64,000 nt of DNA from Luteolibacter sp. Y139. Lineage in GTDB: Bacteria > Verrucomicrobiota > Verrucomicrobiia > Verrucomicrobiales > Akkermansiaceae. Location: assembly GCF_038066715.1 (NCBI RefSeq), contig NZ_JBBUKT010000010.1, forward strand, positions 62,001 through 126,000, read 5' to 3'. Shown here piece by piece: positions 24,766-33,976 of the stretch. Position numbers and translations under genes: made by a program. Below the pieces are notes generated by a model that saw only the letters and a list, made by a program, of their open reading frames with translations, ran no database searches and was not told the origin of the DNA. Within the stretch, counting starts at the first letter, position 1, and every line of letters starts with the position of its first letter.

Positions 24766-25635
24766 ATGGCCGAAGACTCCGCCGATACCCCGCGCCCGCT
24801 CGCCGAAATTTCCCACGGCCCGTCTGCCTTCGAGGCATTTCTTGACCGTAACCAGAAGGGCATGATCGCGCTTGGCGTGGTCCTCGCGCTCGGTGCTGCC
24901 GGCTATATCGTGGTCCGTGGCATCAAGCAGGAGTCCGAGGAAGACGCCGGAGCGATCCTGATGAAATCCGAAGGCGTCTCCCAGCTCCAGAAGCTGGTGA
25001 AGGAGAAGCCTGACACTGCCGCTGCGGGCAGCGCGGAGCTGGTGATCGCCGCCAAGCAATGGGATGCGGGTGACCAGGGAGGTGCGGTGGAAACCCTGCG
25101 CGCGTTCATTTCCGCCAAGCCGCAGCATCCGGGCGTGATCAGCGCCAAGGCCAGCCTGGCTTCGCGCCTGGTGCAGATGGGCCAGAAGGACGAGGCGAAG
25201 AAGATTTTCACAGAATTGGCCGCTGATCCTGCGGCGCGCTACATCGCGCCCTATGCGCTGGTTTCGCTCGGCGATCTGGACAAGGCGGATGGCAAGCTGG
25301 ACGAGGCCGAGAAGTCCTACAAGAAGGCGCAGAGCGACTTCGGCAGCAATCCGCTGAACAATCTCGCCGGCCAGCGCCTGAAGCTGCTGCGTTTCCACGC
25401 GCCGACGGAAATCGACGCGCCGCCCACGCCGCCGGCTCCCAAGGAAGGCGCAGGGCTGACACCGGGTGCTCCGGACGCTGCCTCGCTGCCGAAGGAGCTG
25501 AGCAACAATCCGCTGGGCAACATCCTCGGCGGTGGCGCGACGCCCGCTCCGGAAGAAGCCCCGGCGACGCCCGCCGAGCCACCGACTCCGCCCACCGAGC
25601 CGCAAACCCCGCCTGTGGAAGCTCCAAAGGAGTAA
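24766..25635 (+). CDS. Membrane-anchored TPR protein (YfgM/tol-pal-like)
   Basis: A 289-residue protein with a short cytoplasmic N-terminus, one membrane segment (MIALGVVLALGAAGYIVV, about 33-50), and a periplasmic region of TPR helices. The helices include LVIAAKQWDAGDQGGAVETLRAFISAKPQHPG, SRLVQMGQKDEAKKIFTELA and ALVSLGDLDKADGKLDEAEKSYKKAQ. The last 80 residues are Pro/Ala/Thr-rich. The layout matches the YfgM/DUF2133-like periplasmic chaperone-adaptor class, but length and tail are not diagnostic. It precedes the bactofilin gene by 56 bp on the same strand. Confidence 0.7.
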   Translation: MAEDSADTPRPLAEISHGPSAFEAFLDRNQKGMIALGVVLALGAAGYIVVRGIKQESEEDAGAILMKSEGVSQLQKLVKEKPDTAAAGSAELVIAAKQWDAGDQGGAVETLRAFISAKPQHPGVISAKASLASRLVQMGQKDEAKKIFTELAADPAARYIAPYALVSLGDLDKADGKLDEAEKSYKKAQSDFGSNPLNNLAGQRLKLLRFHAPTEIDAPPTPPAPKEGAGLTPGAPDAASLPKELSNNPLGNILGGGATPAPEEAPATPAEPPTPPTEPQTPPVEAPKE

Positions 25636-25691
25636 CCTGATAGGGGAAATCAATTGACTTTCAACATCACCGCATTCCCTATTCCTACGCC

Positions 25692-26315
25692 ATGAGCAAT
25701 AGCTTCGGATTTCGCAAGATCACCGGCAACAAGCCGGAGGAACCCGCCGCCCCCACCGCACCGACGCCGACGGCGTCCTATGCCGCTCCGGCACCGGCTC
25801 CCGCTCCGGCCAGCTACAACCCTGAGCCGGTAGCTGCCGCTGCCTCCGTTCCCGCCACCTCCGCGCCACAGCGTCCGGTGGGCCCATCCCGCAACGTCCT
25901 GAGCTCGGACGTGGAGATCAAGGGCACGGTCAAATTCACCAATGATCTGGTGGTGGACGGTCGCATCGAGGGCGAAATCCAATCCGACGGCAACCTGACC
26001 GTGGGCGAAAACGCCCGCCTGAAGGCCGAGATCAAGACCAACACCGTGGTGGTGTATGGCAAGGTCCACGGCAACATCACCGCCACCGACCGCGTGGAGC
26101 TGAAGGCGACCGCCGAAGTGGTGGGTGACATCAAGGCCAAGACCCTTTCGATCGAGCCGGGTGCGATCTTCGTCGGCAAGTCCGCCGTTGGCACTCCTTC
26201 GACCCCGGCGGGTGCTCCTGCCAAGCCAGCGGGTGGCCAAGCCGCCGCTGCTCCGGCTCCGGCTGCCAAGCCGACCGACACCAAGCAGGGCACGCTTTCC
26301 GGCGTGGATTCCTGA
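25692..26315 (+). CDS. Bactofilin (polymer-forming cytoskeletal protein)
   Basis: A 207-residue bactofilin. The central domain, about residues 70-160, is the right-handed beta-helix: repeated hydrophobic rungs such as VEIKGTVKFTNDLVVDGRIEGEI, NLTVGENARLKAEIKTNTVVVYGKVHGNI and RVELKATAEVVGDIKAKTLSIEPGAIFVGK. The Pro/Ala-rich N- and C-terminal tails (residues 17-60 and 168-207) are typical and flank the polymerising core. Bactofilins assemble without nucleotide and often localise cell-wall enzymes or shape cells. It follows the TPR membrane protein and is followed by a strong terminator. Confidence 0.95.
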   Translation: MSNSFGFRKITGNKPEEPAAPTAPTPTASYAAPAPAPAPASYNPEPVAAAASVPATSAPQRPVGPSRNVLSSDVEIKGTVKFTNDLVVDGRIEGEIQSDGNLTVGENARLKAEIKTNTVVVYGKVHGNITATDRVELKATAEVVGDIKAKTLSIEPGAIFVGKSAVGTPSTPAGAPAKPAGGQAAAAPAPAAKPTDTKQGTLSGVDS

Positions 26316-26342
26316 TCGGTCCGATCGCATCGCGATTTTTCG

Positions 26343-26378
26343 AAGCCCGCCCGGTTCACGCCGCGGCGGGCTTTTTGG
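26343..26378 (+). terminator. Rho-independent terminator after the bactofilin gene
   Basis: AAGCCCGCC and GGCGGGCTT pair across a loop (cggttcacgccgc) and are followed by TTTTT. It lies 28 bp after the bactofilin stop and about 50 bp before nadA, so nadA probably has its own promoter. Confidence 0.85.
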
Positions 26379-26429
26379 TTCCCGGACTTCCGCATTGAGC
26401 CCGCGGGAAGGCGCGTCCATGTTCCCGCC

Positions 26430-27368
26430 ATGCCTGCCGCAGCGCTCGATCTGAAGGAAGCGATCCTCGCCCTGAAAAAGGAACGTAATGCCGTCATCCT
26501 CGCTCACAATTATCAGACCGGCGATATCCAGGACATTGCTGACTACGTGGGTGACTCGCTCGGTCTGGCCTACCACGCGAAGGAGACGGATGCCGATGTG
26601 ATTGCCTTCTGCGGGGTCCACTTCATGGCGGAGACGGCGAAGATCGTGAATCCTACTAAGGTCGTCGTACTTCCCGACAAGGATGCAGGCTGCTCGCTGG
26701 AGCAAAGCTGCCCGGGTCCGGAGCTCGAAGCCTTCCTCAAGGCGAATGCGGAGAAGAACTACTACGTGATCGCCTACATCAACTGCTCGGCGCACGTGAA
26801 GGCGCTGTGCGACGTGATCTGCACCTCCGGCAATGCGGTGAAGATCGTGAACAAGGCCCCGCAGGACCGGCCCATCCTCTTCGTGCCGGATGCGAATCTC
26901 GGCGCGTGGGTGATGGAGCAGACCGGCCGCAAGATGGACCTGTGGCAGGGCTCTTGCTATGTGCACGTGGAGTTCACGCGCGATTCGATCAACCGGATCA
27001 AGGCGGAGTATCCCGATGCGCTGGTGGTGGCTCACCCGGAGTGCACGCAAGCGGTGCGGCTGCTAGCCGATGAAGTCTGCTCGACGGAGAAGATGATCAC
27101 CTTCTGCCGGAATGCGCCGGTGAAGGACATCATCGTGGTGACGGAGAGCGGCATGCTTCATCGCCTGCGCCGCGAGTGCCCGGACAAGAACCTGATCGCC
27201 GGGCCGACCGATCGCTGTGCTTGCGCGGATTGCCGCTACATGAAGATGAACACGCTTCAGAAGCTGCACGATTGCCTGGCCAATCTCAGCCCGCAGGTTG
27301 AGCTGCCGGAAGATATCCGGAAGCGCGCGGAGGCTCCGCTACTGCGAATGCTCGAGCAATCGCGCTGA
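26430..27368 (+). CDS. nadA: Quinolinate synthase NadA
   Basis: Condenses iminoaspartate with dihydroxyacetone phosphate to quinolinate, the first dedicated step toward NAD. The 312-residue protein has the three-domain NadA repeat. The opening is AVILAHNYQTGDIQDIADYVGDSLGLA, cluster cysteine C88 lies in DKDAGCSL, and the middle reads YYVIAYINCSAHVKALCDVICTS. HPECTQAVRLLADEVCSTEKM and the C-terminal ADRC-type cluster region (C263, C265, C268) followed by YMKMNTL complete the [4Fe-4S] site. No nadB or nadC lies nearby. The last 83 bp overlap the 3' end of the convergent Wzz-like gene. Confidence 0.96.
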   Translation: MPAAALDLKEAILALKKERNAVILAHNYQTGDIQDIADYVGDSLGLAYHAKETDADVIAFCGVHFMAETAKIVNPTKVVVLPDKDAGCSLEQSCPGPELEAFLKANAEKNYYVIAYINCSAHVKALCDVICTSGNAVKIVNKAPQDRPILFVPDANLGAWVMEQTGRKMDLWQGSCYVHVEFTRDSINRIKAEYPDALVVAHPECTQAVRLLADEVCSTEKMITFCRNAPVKDIIVVTESGMLHRLRRECPDKNLIAGPTDRCACADCRYMKMNTLQKLHDCLANLSPQVELPEDIRKRAEAPLLRMLEQSR

Positions 27369-27996
27369 GCAATTCTTGGGCGCTTTGCACCAGCGGCACG
27401 CCTTCCAGGCGTCGCAGCAGGGGAATGCTGAGCAGCAGCGCGATCGATGCCAGGCCGGCGCAGCCGAGGACCATGCGCATGCCGTGGGGCACGTCGACGG
27501 GCACGGATTCGATCGGAGTGGCGTAGACAAGCATGCGGGAGCCGGAGTTGGCACGGTGGCGCTCGTAGGACTCGATCACCGCCAGGAGCGTCCGCTGCGC
27601 CTCCAGCGGATCGTGTCCGCGTGCGGCGACTTGAATCATGTCCTGGCCGATCTCGCGCCTGAGGGTCAGGTGAGACCTCAGGAGCAGCTTCGCCATCGGA
27701 TCCGGCGAGTGTCCGGCGGACAGTGCCGCAGCGGCTTCATCGATGATGGCGGCAGCACCGGCGTTCCCTAGGGTATCCATCGTCGCCGCGGGAAGCCGCA
27801 GGATGGCCTCGGACTGATAGACGGGTGGAGCCACCTGAATGATGGCGGTGCCAACCAGCCACATCGCGAGGGGAGCGAGTCCCACGGCGAGAATGATGCC
27901 GAGCGCTTTCCGGAAGTCAGGGGATCCACCCTTTTCGCGTTGTCCGCCCTTTGTGATCTTGCCGATCCAGCCCTCAGTGCGAATTTCCGAAATCAT
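27286..27996 (-). CDS. Wzz-like chain-length / polysaccharide co-polymerase membrane protein
   Basis: A 236-residue protein with two membrane segments: ALGIILAVGLAPLAMWLVGTAII near residue 35 and MRMVLGCAGLASIALLLSIPLL near residue 175. Between them lies a periplasmic helical region (VYQSEAILRLPAATMDTLGNAGAAAII, then AQRTLLAVIESYERHR). This two-TM plan, with an YxSxAxLxL-type strand after the first helix, resembles Wzz/capsular co-polymerases. There is no C-terminal kinase domain. Its last 28 codons lie antisense inside the end of nadA, an unusual 83-bp tail-to-tail overlap. Family assignment is tentative because the conserved proline motif of Wzz is only partly visible. Confidence 0.55.
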   Translation of the reverse strand: MISEIRTEGWIGKITKGGQREKGGSPDFRKALGIILAVGLAPLAMWLVGTAIIQVAPPVYQSEAILRLPAATMDTLGNAGAAAIIDEAAAALSAGHSPDPMAKLLLRSHLTLRREIGQDMIQVAARGHDPLEAQRTLLAVIESYERHRANSGSRMLVYATPIESVPVDVPHGMRMVLGCAGLASIALLLSIPLLRRLEGVPLVQSAQELLSAIARAFAVAEPPRASGYLPAAQPAG

Positions 27997-28165
27997 TCGA
28001 AAAATATGACCCGCTCAGGGTGGTGAAGTTCAAAAATCGTTGAAAATAAAGGTTTTACAAAGTTGATGATTAACTTTTCCTAATGAATTTTGGACGAGCA
28101 CTTGAAGTGGTGTCGGAGAGGTCGAAAAATTCTCCGCGCAAAAGTGAATCGCGCCGCCGATTTCC

Positions 28166-28195
28166 TTGACAGAAGGCTCTGTCTCCGGCTTCTTT
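28166..28195 (+). promoter_or_regulatory. Possible promoter of tRNA-Arg
   Basis: A perfect TTGACA (28166-28171) is followed after 18 bp by TTCTTT, a weak -10. It lies about 40 bp upstream of the tRNA, and the region just before it is the most AT-rich stretch nearby. The -35 is strong but the -10 is not, so this is a candidate only. Confidence 0.35.
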
Positions 28196-28232
28196 CCGGC
28201 CCGCGCGCGCCGAAAGGCGCACACGAAACAAA

Positions 28233-28309
<77 letters not shown>

Positions 28310-28314
28310 CTTTC

Positions 28315-28349
28315 AAAGCCCTGTAACCGAAAAGGTTGCAGGGCTTTTT
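28315..28349 (+). terminator. Rho-independent terminator of tRNA-Arg
   Basis: AAAGCCCTGTAACC and GGTTGCAGGGCTTT pair around GAAAA, followed by a T-run ending at 28349. It begins 6 bp after the CCA end. Confidence 0.9.
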
Positions 28350-28434
28350 CGTGGTTATTGCACTCAAGGGTGCGAGGAGGCGGATGCGCCGGAATGCGGG
28401 GTTCTTTGCCGGCTTTATCGCGCGGTTTCCGAGC

Positions 28435-30024
28435 TTACCTGGGGACGAGCTTCACCAGCACGACGCCGTGGGAGGCCACCTTGGCTTCGAATTTGGCGGT
28501 GAAGGTTCCCAGATCCTGTTGTCGCCAGAGATCGCGTGCGGTCATTTGCTGGTCCTTCCCGAGCTTGAGGTCTTCCCAGCGGGCGGTGATGACGGCTTCG
28601 GTTGGGCTGAGGTTGAAGAGGCCGACTGCGATTGAGCCGTCTTCGAGGGGTTTGGCGTAGACGGCCAAATCGCCCTCGCCATTGACGCGAGTGGCGGATT
28701 TGCCGAGGGCGTCCTGATCGATCGCGAGCACCTCGTCATTGGTGAGGAGGCTGCAGGTGAAATCGTCGAGTTGTGCGAGGTCGCAGCCGATCAGCAAGGG
28801 GGCGGATAGCAGGCACCAGAGCGAGACGTGCGTGTATTGCTCATCGGGCGTTAGGCGGGTCGGGTGCATGGCTTCATCGATGCCGACCATGCCGAGGATC
28901 ATCATGTCGGGATCATTCCAGTGGCCTGGTCCGCCATGTGGGGCCCACTTGTCCTGGGAGAAGCCGATGTCTTTCAGACGCTGCCAATTGTCGCGGATGT
29001 CGCCGGTGGTGCGCCATAGATTCGAGAGCCGCTGGTAGTCGTTGGCGAACTTGTGGTCGGCGCCGTTCGAGAGGCTGTAGATGATGTCGCGGTCGGTCTT
29101 TCGCAGGGCCTTGGTCATTTCCTCCACGTGGGGGACGTCGAGGGGATGCCAGTCGTATTTGAGATAGTCGACGCCCCATTCGGACCATTGGGAGACATCG
29201 TTAGTGACGAAGGGAAACTCGCCGAATTTCCGGATGCTGAGTTTCTTCGGTCGTGGGGCTTCGTGCTCGGTGCTGATGCGGTAGAACTCATTGTGATCGC
29301 CAGCTTCGATCCAATCACAGGTGCCATTCTTGTTAGGCGAGGATGAACCGATGAAGCCGGCGTAGGTGCCCTGCCATGGCGACGAGTAGATGCCGAACTT
29401 GAGGCCCATGGCGTGGAGCTCCCGACCGAGTCCGGCCATGTCCGGGAACTTGTAGTTAGGTTGGATGGCGTTGAGTTTGCCGCCGCGCTTTCCCTGCCAG
29501 CCGTCGTCGATATTCACGTAGGTCCAGCCGTGGGCTTGGAGGCCTCTATCCACGATGGCCTTGGCCGAGCCGAGGACTTTTTCCTGGCTGACGGAAGCGC
29601 CCCAGCAGTTCCAGCTGCTCCAGCCCATGGGCGGGGTCAGGGCGAGCTGGCTGCCGACGACGATCTTGAAGGTCTTTTTGGAGGAACCCAGGGTGTTCCT
29701 CGCGGCGAGGGTGATAGTGTGGGTGCCTTCTTCCTTCAGGACGCCGGTGATCCTGCCGGTGCGTGGGTCCAGTTGGAGGCCGGGTGGTAGTCCGGATGCC
29801 GCGTAGTCGAGGGGTGCTTTTCCGGACGCCGGGATGGTGTATAGAAAGGGTGAACCGGGACGGACGCCGAAGGTGTCGGGGCCATTGATGCGTGGCGTTT
29901 CGGGAGCGGGCGGGGTCAGGATCAGAGAGCGATCGATTTCAGCGGCGCGGAGGGTGCTCGTGTGGGCGAGCAGCATCGAACCCAGGGCGACGATTGCGAT
30001 GGCGGAGAGGCGAGGAAGGGTCAT
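28435..30024 (-). CDS. Secreted GH27 alpha-galactosidase with N-terminal Ig-like domain
   Basis: Hydrolyses terminal alpha-1,6- or alpha-1,3-galactose, or possibly alpha-N-acetylgalactosamine, from galacto-oligosaccharides or glycans. The 529-residue protein has a signal peptide (residues 1-28). A putative-Ig (He_PIG-like) domain at about 45-123 contains GLPPGLQLDPRTGRITG. The GH27 barrel runs from LTPPMGWSSWNCWG, has nucleophile D291 in YLKYDW, and an acid/base aspartate in the RTTGDIRDNW segment (about 342-345). A C-terminal beta-sandwich ends VASHGVVLVKL. It should act in the periplasm or outside the cell. It lies between the tRNA gene and its decayed copy. Confidence 0.93.
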   Translation of the reverse strand: MTLPRLSAIAIVALGSMLLAHTSTLRAAEIDRSLILTPPAPETPRINGPDTFGVRPGSPFLYTIPASGKAPLDYAASGLPPGLQLDPRTGRITGVLKEEGTHTITLAARNTLGSSKKTFKIVVGSQLALTPPMGWSSWNCWGASVSQEKVLGSAKAIVDRGLQAHGWTYVNIDDGWQGKRGGKLNAIQPNYKFPDMAGLGRELHAMGLKFGIYSSPWQGTYAGFIGSSSPNKNGTCDWIEAGDHNEFYRISTEHEAPRPKKLSIRKFGEFPFVTNDVSQWSEWGVDYLKYDWHPLDVPHVEEMTKALRKTDRDIIYSLSNGADHKFANDYQRLSNLWRTTGDIRDNWQRLKDIGFSQDKWAPHGGPGHWNDPDMMILGMVGIDEAMHPTRLTPDEQYTHVSLWCLLSAPLLIGCDLAQLDDFTCSLLTNDEVLAIDQDALGKSATRVNGEGDLAVYAKPLEDGSIAVGLFNLSPTEAVITARWEDLKLGKDQQMTARDLWRQQDLGTFTAKFEAKVASHGVVLVKLVPR

Positions 30025-30203
30025 CCGGGATTTGGTGATCGTGGGTTGAAGGACTATTCAGTCGCGGTGGCGGATCCTGACAAAATGCATCTGGCATGGG
30101 CGCGGCTTGCCGTCAGATTTCCGGTGCTGGCGGGAATTGTCCGAAACGGTCGAAAGGCTGGTTTCCTCGCCCTCGTTGAGAAGGAGCCGGTTGCTGATTA
30201 ACC

Positions 30204-32363
30204 ATGAGAATTTCGAGTTCATTTCCGAGGGTCGCGACGCTGGTCGGCGCGGTCGTCGTTGCGACCTTGTCTCCAGTTGTCAGTTCCGAGGGGGCTTTGT
30301 GGTCATTGGTGCCGGTAACCCGCCCGGCGGTTCCGGAAGGTGACGCGGCGATGGTGAATCCGATCGACCGTTTTCTGGAAGCGGAGCGTGCGGCCAAGGG
30401 GCTCGCGGCGGTGGGGCCGGCGGACAAGCTGACGCTGCTGCGCCGCGTGCATCTGGATCTGACCGGGCTGCCACCATCGCCTGCGGAGCAGGAGGCCTTT
30501 CTGGCGGATGCTTCTCCGGATGCTTATGAAAAGGTGGTGGACCGGCTGCTGGCCAGCGAGCAGCACGCGGTGCGGTACGCGCGGCACTGGCTGGATGTGC
30601 TGCGGTATGCGGATACGGACGAGAAGATGGGACCGGGGACGGGGATCTATCTTTGGCGCGACTGGGTGATCAACGCGCTGGGCGAGGATCTTCCCTACGA
30701 CCAATTCGTGCAGCTTCAGCTGACGGGTCGTCGCGTCAACGAGAGGAGCCAGATGTCGCCGACGGGCTTCCGCTCGCGCAAGGAGCCGCGGCCGGGTGAC
30801 ATCTTCGCGCTGGGATTCCTGGCGCGGGGTGTGGGGGCGGATCCGCAGGATCTGGCGATCAATGCGGTGGACACGGTTTCGAGTGCCTTCATGGGACTGA
30901 CCATCGGCTGCGCGAAGTGCCATGATCACAAGTTCGATCCGGTCTCGCAGGTCGACTACTATTCGATGAAGGCGTTGTTCGATCCGCTCGTTGCCAAGAA
31001 GATCAATCTGGCGAGTGCCAGTGATTTAGTCGCGGCGGGGAAGGTGATGGAGGAGACGCAGAGGAAGCGTGCGCCCTTCGAGAAGGAGCTGGGTGCTTTC
31101 CTCGATCCGTATAAGACGAAGCTGCGCGAGGAACGGATCCAGATGCTTCCGCCTGACGTGCAGGTGGTCATTCGCAAAAGCGAGAAGGAGCGGACCGTGG
31201 CGGAGCAGAAGATCGCCGATGATTATTTCCCGATCCTGCGGATCGATAACGACAAGATCGAGGAGGTGCTGCCGGGCGATGCGATCGGGACGTATCGCGA
31301 TTTGAAGAGGAAGGTCGATGAGGCGGGGCGGGGGAATGCTGCGCCGGAGCTTCCAGCATTCAATTCGGTGGATGTGGATCGCGCCCGCGAGCAGGAAAAG
31401 AGCTACATCCTCACGAGCGGTGATCCGACGCGGCCCGAGCATCAAAACGAGGTGAAGGCGGGCTGGCCCTTTGCGAGCGGCGAGTATGATTTCCGTGACG
31501 GGCGGATCGAGGCGTTTGCGGATTGGCTGACAAGTCCTTCCAATCCGCTCTTCGCGCGCGTGGCGGTGAATCGCCTGTGGCAATGGCATTTCGGGCTGGG
31601 GCTGCAGAAGACGCCGAGCGACTTCGGGTTGCAATCCGATGGGCCATCGCATCCGGCATTGCTCGACTGGCTGGCTTCGGAATTCGTGAAGCAGGGCTAC
31701 AGCATGAGGCAGATGAACCGGCTGATGGTGACTTCACAGGCGTACCGGATGAGTTCGGAAGTGCCATCGGAATCCATGGCGAGCCAGGAGATCGATCCGG
31801 GTGACACTTGGCTGTGGCACTTCAGGTTGCAGCGTCTGGAGGCGGAGCCGATTTGGGATTCGATTCACGCGGCGGCGGGCAGACTTGATTTGCAAGTCGG
31901 TGGCCGGTCCTTCGATCCGAACGGTGGCGGGCAGGGACGTAACAATGGTGGGGATGATGCCGCGAAGGCGAGTGGATCTCCCAAGCGTCGCGCTGCCTAC
32001 ATGATCCGCGGGTATTCGCCGAGCCGTGATGTGACGCCGGGTTTCCTGCAGTCCTTCGATGTGGATGACGGGCGTGTGCCTTGCCCGGTGCGAACGCAGA
32101 CGGTCACTGCGCCGCAATCGCTCTTTCTCATGAACAGTCCGGAGATCGAAGCTGCGACCACGGGGCTTGCCGCGCGGTTGAAGGATGAGTCCGGTGGGGA
32201 TATGAACCGGGCGATCGAGCTCGCGTATCGCTTGACCATCGCGCGTCCGCCGAGCTCAAGCGAAAGCGATCGTGCGGCGGCCTACCTTGAGAATAATCCG
32301 GAACGCCTGAAGCAGCTTTCGTGGCTCATCTTCAACCTCGATGAATTCACCTATGTCCGCTAA
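30204..32363 (+). CDS. DUF1549/DUF1553 (PSD1-type) secreted protein
   Basis: A 719-residue exported protein with a signal sequence (ATLVGAVVVATLSPVVSS). The DUF1549 part has the hallmark LTLLRRVHLDLTGLPP and YARHWLDVLRYADT. The motif CAKCHDHKFDP resembles a heme-binding CxxCH, and the DUF1553 part has FARVAVNRLWQWHFGLGLQKTPSDFG, then TQTVTAPQSLFLMN. These are abundant in Planctomycetes and Verrucomicrobia and are always paired with a DUF1501 gene; they are linked to polysaccharide or sulfated glycan use, but no activity is proven. The ATG at 30204 starts the signal peptide. The stop overlaps the start of the DUF1501 gene by 23 bp. Confidence 0.93.
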   Translation: MRISSSFPRVATLVGAVVVATLSPVVSSEGALWSLVPVTRPAVPEGDAAMVNPIDRFLEAERAAKGLAAVGPADKLTLLRRVHLDLTGLPPSPAEQEAFLADASPDAYEKVVDRLLASEQHAVRYARHWLDVLRYADTDEKMGPGTGIYLWRDWVINALGEDLPYDQFVQLQLTGRRVNERSQMSPTGFRSRKEPRPGDIFALGFLARGVGADPQDLAINAVDTVSSAFMGLTIGCAKCHDHKFDPVSQVDYYSMKALFDPLVAKKINLASASDLVAAGKVMEETQRKRAPFEKELGAFLDPYKTKLREERIQMLPPDVQVVIRKSEKERTVAEQKIADDYFPILRIDNDKIEEVLPGDAIGTYRDLKRKVDEAGRGNAAPELPAFNSVDVDRAREQEKSYILTSGDPTRPEHQNEVKAGWPFASGEYDFRDGRIEAFADWLTSPSNPLFARVAVNRLWQWHFGLGLQKTPSDFGLQSDGPSHPALLDWLASEFVKQGYSMRQMNRLMVTSQAYRMSSEVPSESMASQEIDPGDTWLWHFRLQRLEAEPIWDSIHAAAGRLDLQVGGRSFDPNGGGQGRNNGGDDAAKASGSPKRRAAYMIRGYSPSRDVTPGFLQSFDVDDGRVPCPVRTQTVTAPQSLFLMNSPEIEAATTGLAARLKDESGGDMNRAIELAYRLTIARPPSSSESDRAAAYLENNPERLKQLSWLIFNLDEFTYVR

Positions 32364-33747
32364 TTCGGAGCTCTTTCCCTGCGGACGGATTTCGCGACGG
32401 AACTTCCTCTTTCAAGCGGGTGGAGGATTCCTTGGCACTGCGCTGGGCGGGCTGTGGGCGCAGGAGGGTGAGATCAAGGATGCGATACTGGGACCTCATT
32501 TCGAGCCGAAGGCGAAGTCGGTGATCTTCCTGTTCATGTGCGGGGGTGTCAGCCATATCGATACCTTCGACCCCAAGGGCAATGATCATGCGGGCAAGCT
32601 CATCGATGCCATCGGCTTCGGTGACAATCAGGCATCGATGATGCGTCCGGTGATTCCGTGCCTGCGGACGTTCACGCGTTATGGGAAGTCCGGGATTCCG
32701 GTCTCGGATTGGTTTCCGCATGTGGGCGGGGTGATCGATGATATCGCGGTGGTGCGTTCGATGTGGTGCCACGAGGGGAATCACTTTCCGGCGGTGATCG
32801 AAACGTGCACGGGGCATCGCGGGCGGGCATTCGAGCATCCGACGTTTGGGAGTTGGATTTCCTATGCGCTTGGTTCGGTGAACCGGAATCTGCCGACCTT
32901 TGTTAACATCGGCCGGCCATCGTCACCGGTGCAGCTTACGGGCGGCTACCTCGGCGCGTCGGTGGCGGCGACGCCTTTCCAACCGGGTGAGGTTCCGATC
33001 CCGAACCTGCATCCACCGAAGGGCAGCAGTGGTGCCGAACGGGAACGGCAGGCGCAGGTGCTGCATGAGATGAATCAGGAATTCCGCCAACGCTATGCGG
33101 TCAATTCGGACATCCAGGCCCGGGCGAAGGCATACGAGCTTGCGGCGAGCATGCAGATGTCGGCACCGGAGGCGGTGGATTTCTCGCGTGAGCCGGAGCA
33201 CATCAAGACGCTGTATGGACTCGATCGCCCGGAGACGGCGGAGTTTGGAAAACAGCTTTTGCTGGCCCGTCGACTGGCGGAGCGGGGTGTGCGTTTCATC
33301 CAGATCTGCAACTCGGGCGGCGGCAATGGCGGGTGGGATGCGCATGGCGACATGAAGACCCATGAACCGCTGTGCCGGGCCACCGATCGGCCTATCGCGG
33401 GGCTGATCAAGGATCTGAAGCAGCGGGGGATGCTCGACGAAACGATGGTGGTGTGGACGAGTGAATTTGGCCGCACGCCATGGTCACAGAATACGACGGG
33501 ACGTGATCATAATCCGAAGGGCTATACTTCCTGGCTCGCGGGTGGCGGGATCAAGGGAGGGATTGTTCACGGTGCGACGGATGAAGTCGGCTACAAGGCG
33601 GTGGAAAGTCCGCACTACTACAGCGACCTTCACGCCACCATTCTGCGGCAGCTCGGGATCGATCATACCAAGATGGAGATCCCGTCGCTCGGGACCGTCT
33701 CGCGTCTTGTGGAAAACGGGGGGCCGATTCAGGAGATCATTAGCTAG
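32341..33747 (+). CDS. DUF1501 protein with Tat signal
   Basis: A 468-residue protein. It starts with a twin-arginine signal (ISRRNFLFQAGGGFLGTALG), so it is exported folded. The body is the DUF1501 family, a divergent sulfatase/alkaline-phosphatase-like fold: KAKSVIFLFMCGGVSHIDTFDPK at the first strand, then GGGNGGWDAHGDMKTHE, WTSEFGRTPWSQ, GRDHNPKGYT and HDAT-type DLHATILRQLGID. The metal and nucleophile residues of true phosphatases are not all evident. It is translated with the upstream DUF1549/1553 gene. The ATG at 32353 (MSANSEL) is an alternative start. The stop lies immediately before the remnant of tRNA-Arg. Confidence 0.93.
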   Translation: MNSPMSANSELFPCGRISRRNFLFQAGGGFLGTALGGLWAQEGEIKDAILGPHFEPKAKSVIFLFMCGGVSHIDTFDPKGNDHAGKLIDAIGFGDNQASMMRPVIPCLRTFTRYGKSGIPVSDWFPHVGGVIDDIAVVRSMWCHEGNHFPAVIETCTGHRGRAFEHPTFGSWISYALGSVNRNLPTFVNIGRPSSPVQLTGGYLGASVAATPFQPGEVPIPNLHPPKGSSGAERERQAQVLHEMNQEFRQRYAVNSDIQARAKAYELAASMQMSAPEAVDFSREPEHIKTLYGLDRPETAEFGKQLLLARRLAERGVRFIQICNSGGGNGGWDAHGDMKTHEPLCRATDRPIAGLIKDLKQRGMLDETMVVWTSEFGRTPWSQNTTGRDHNPKGYTSWLAGGGIKGGIVHGATDEVGYKAVESPHYYSDLHATILRQLGIDHTKMEIPSLGTVSRLVENGGPIQEIIS

Positions 33748-33751
33748 CCAA

Positions 33752-33831
33752 GGACCCAGAGGTTGGGTGTTCGAATCTCTTTGGGTATGCCACTTTCAAG
33801 GCCCTGTAACTGAAAAGGTTGCGGGGGCTTT
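33752..33831 (+). pseudogene. Decayed 3' half of tRNA-Arg plus its terminator (attachment-site-like repeat)
   Basis: Seventy to eighty bases match 28269-28347, from the anticodon loop to the end of the terminator hairpin, with roughly 10% mismatches. TTCGA.TCTCTTTGGGT.TGCCACTTTCAA is shared almost unchanged. The T stem no longer pairs fully (GGGTG against CTCTT), and no 5' half (acceptor, D arm) precedes it. The match starts in the anticodon region, the usual crossover zone of tRNA-targeting integrases. The hairpin may still end the DUF1501 transcript. Confidence 0.8.
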
Positions 33832-33976
33832 CCTTCTGGCCGGGGAATGGGGCAAATCGAACGAGGCGGAAAGGTCGCGCCGGGGCCTAAGAATCTGCTT
33901 CAGCGCCGGGAAAAATGGTGAAGAATCAAGGCAACGAAAGGCGTGGATCGCCCTTCAATCGAACGTGAATCCGTCC

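Noticed and set aside
33461-33976. A frame joining the end of the DUF1501 gene region to the small membrane protein at 33977
   Set aside because: The upstream part is an out-of-phase reading of DUF1501 and of the tRNA remnant; only the part from 33977 has a plausible start and hydrophobic segments.
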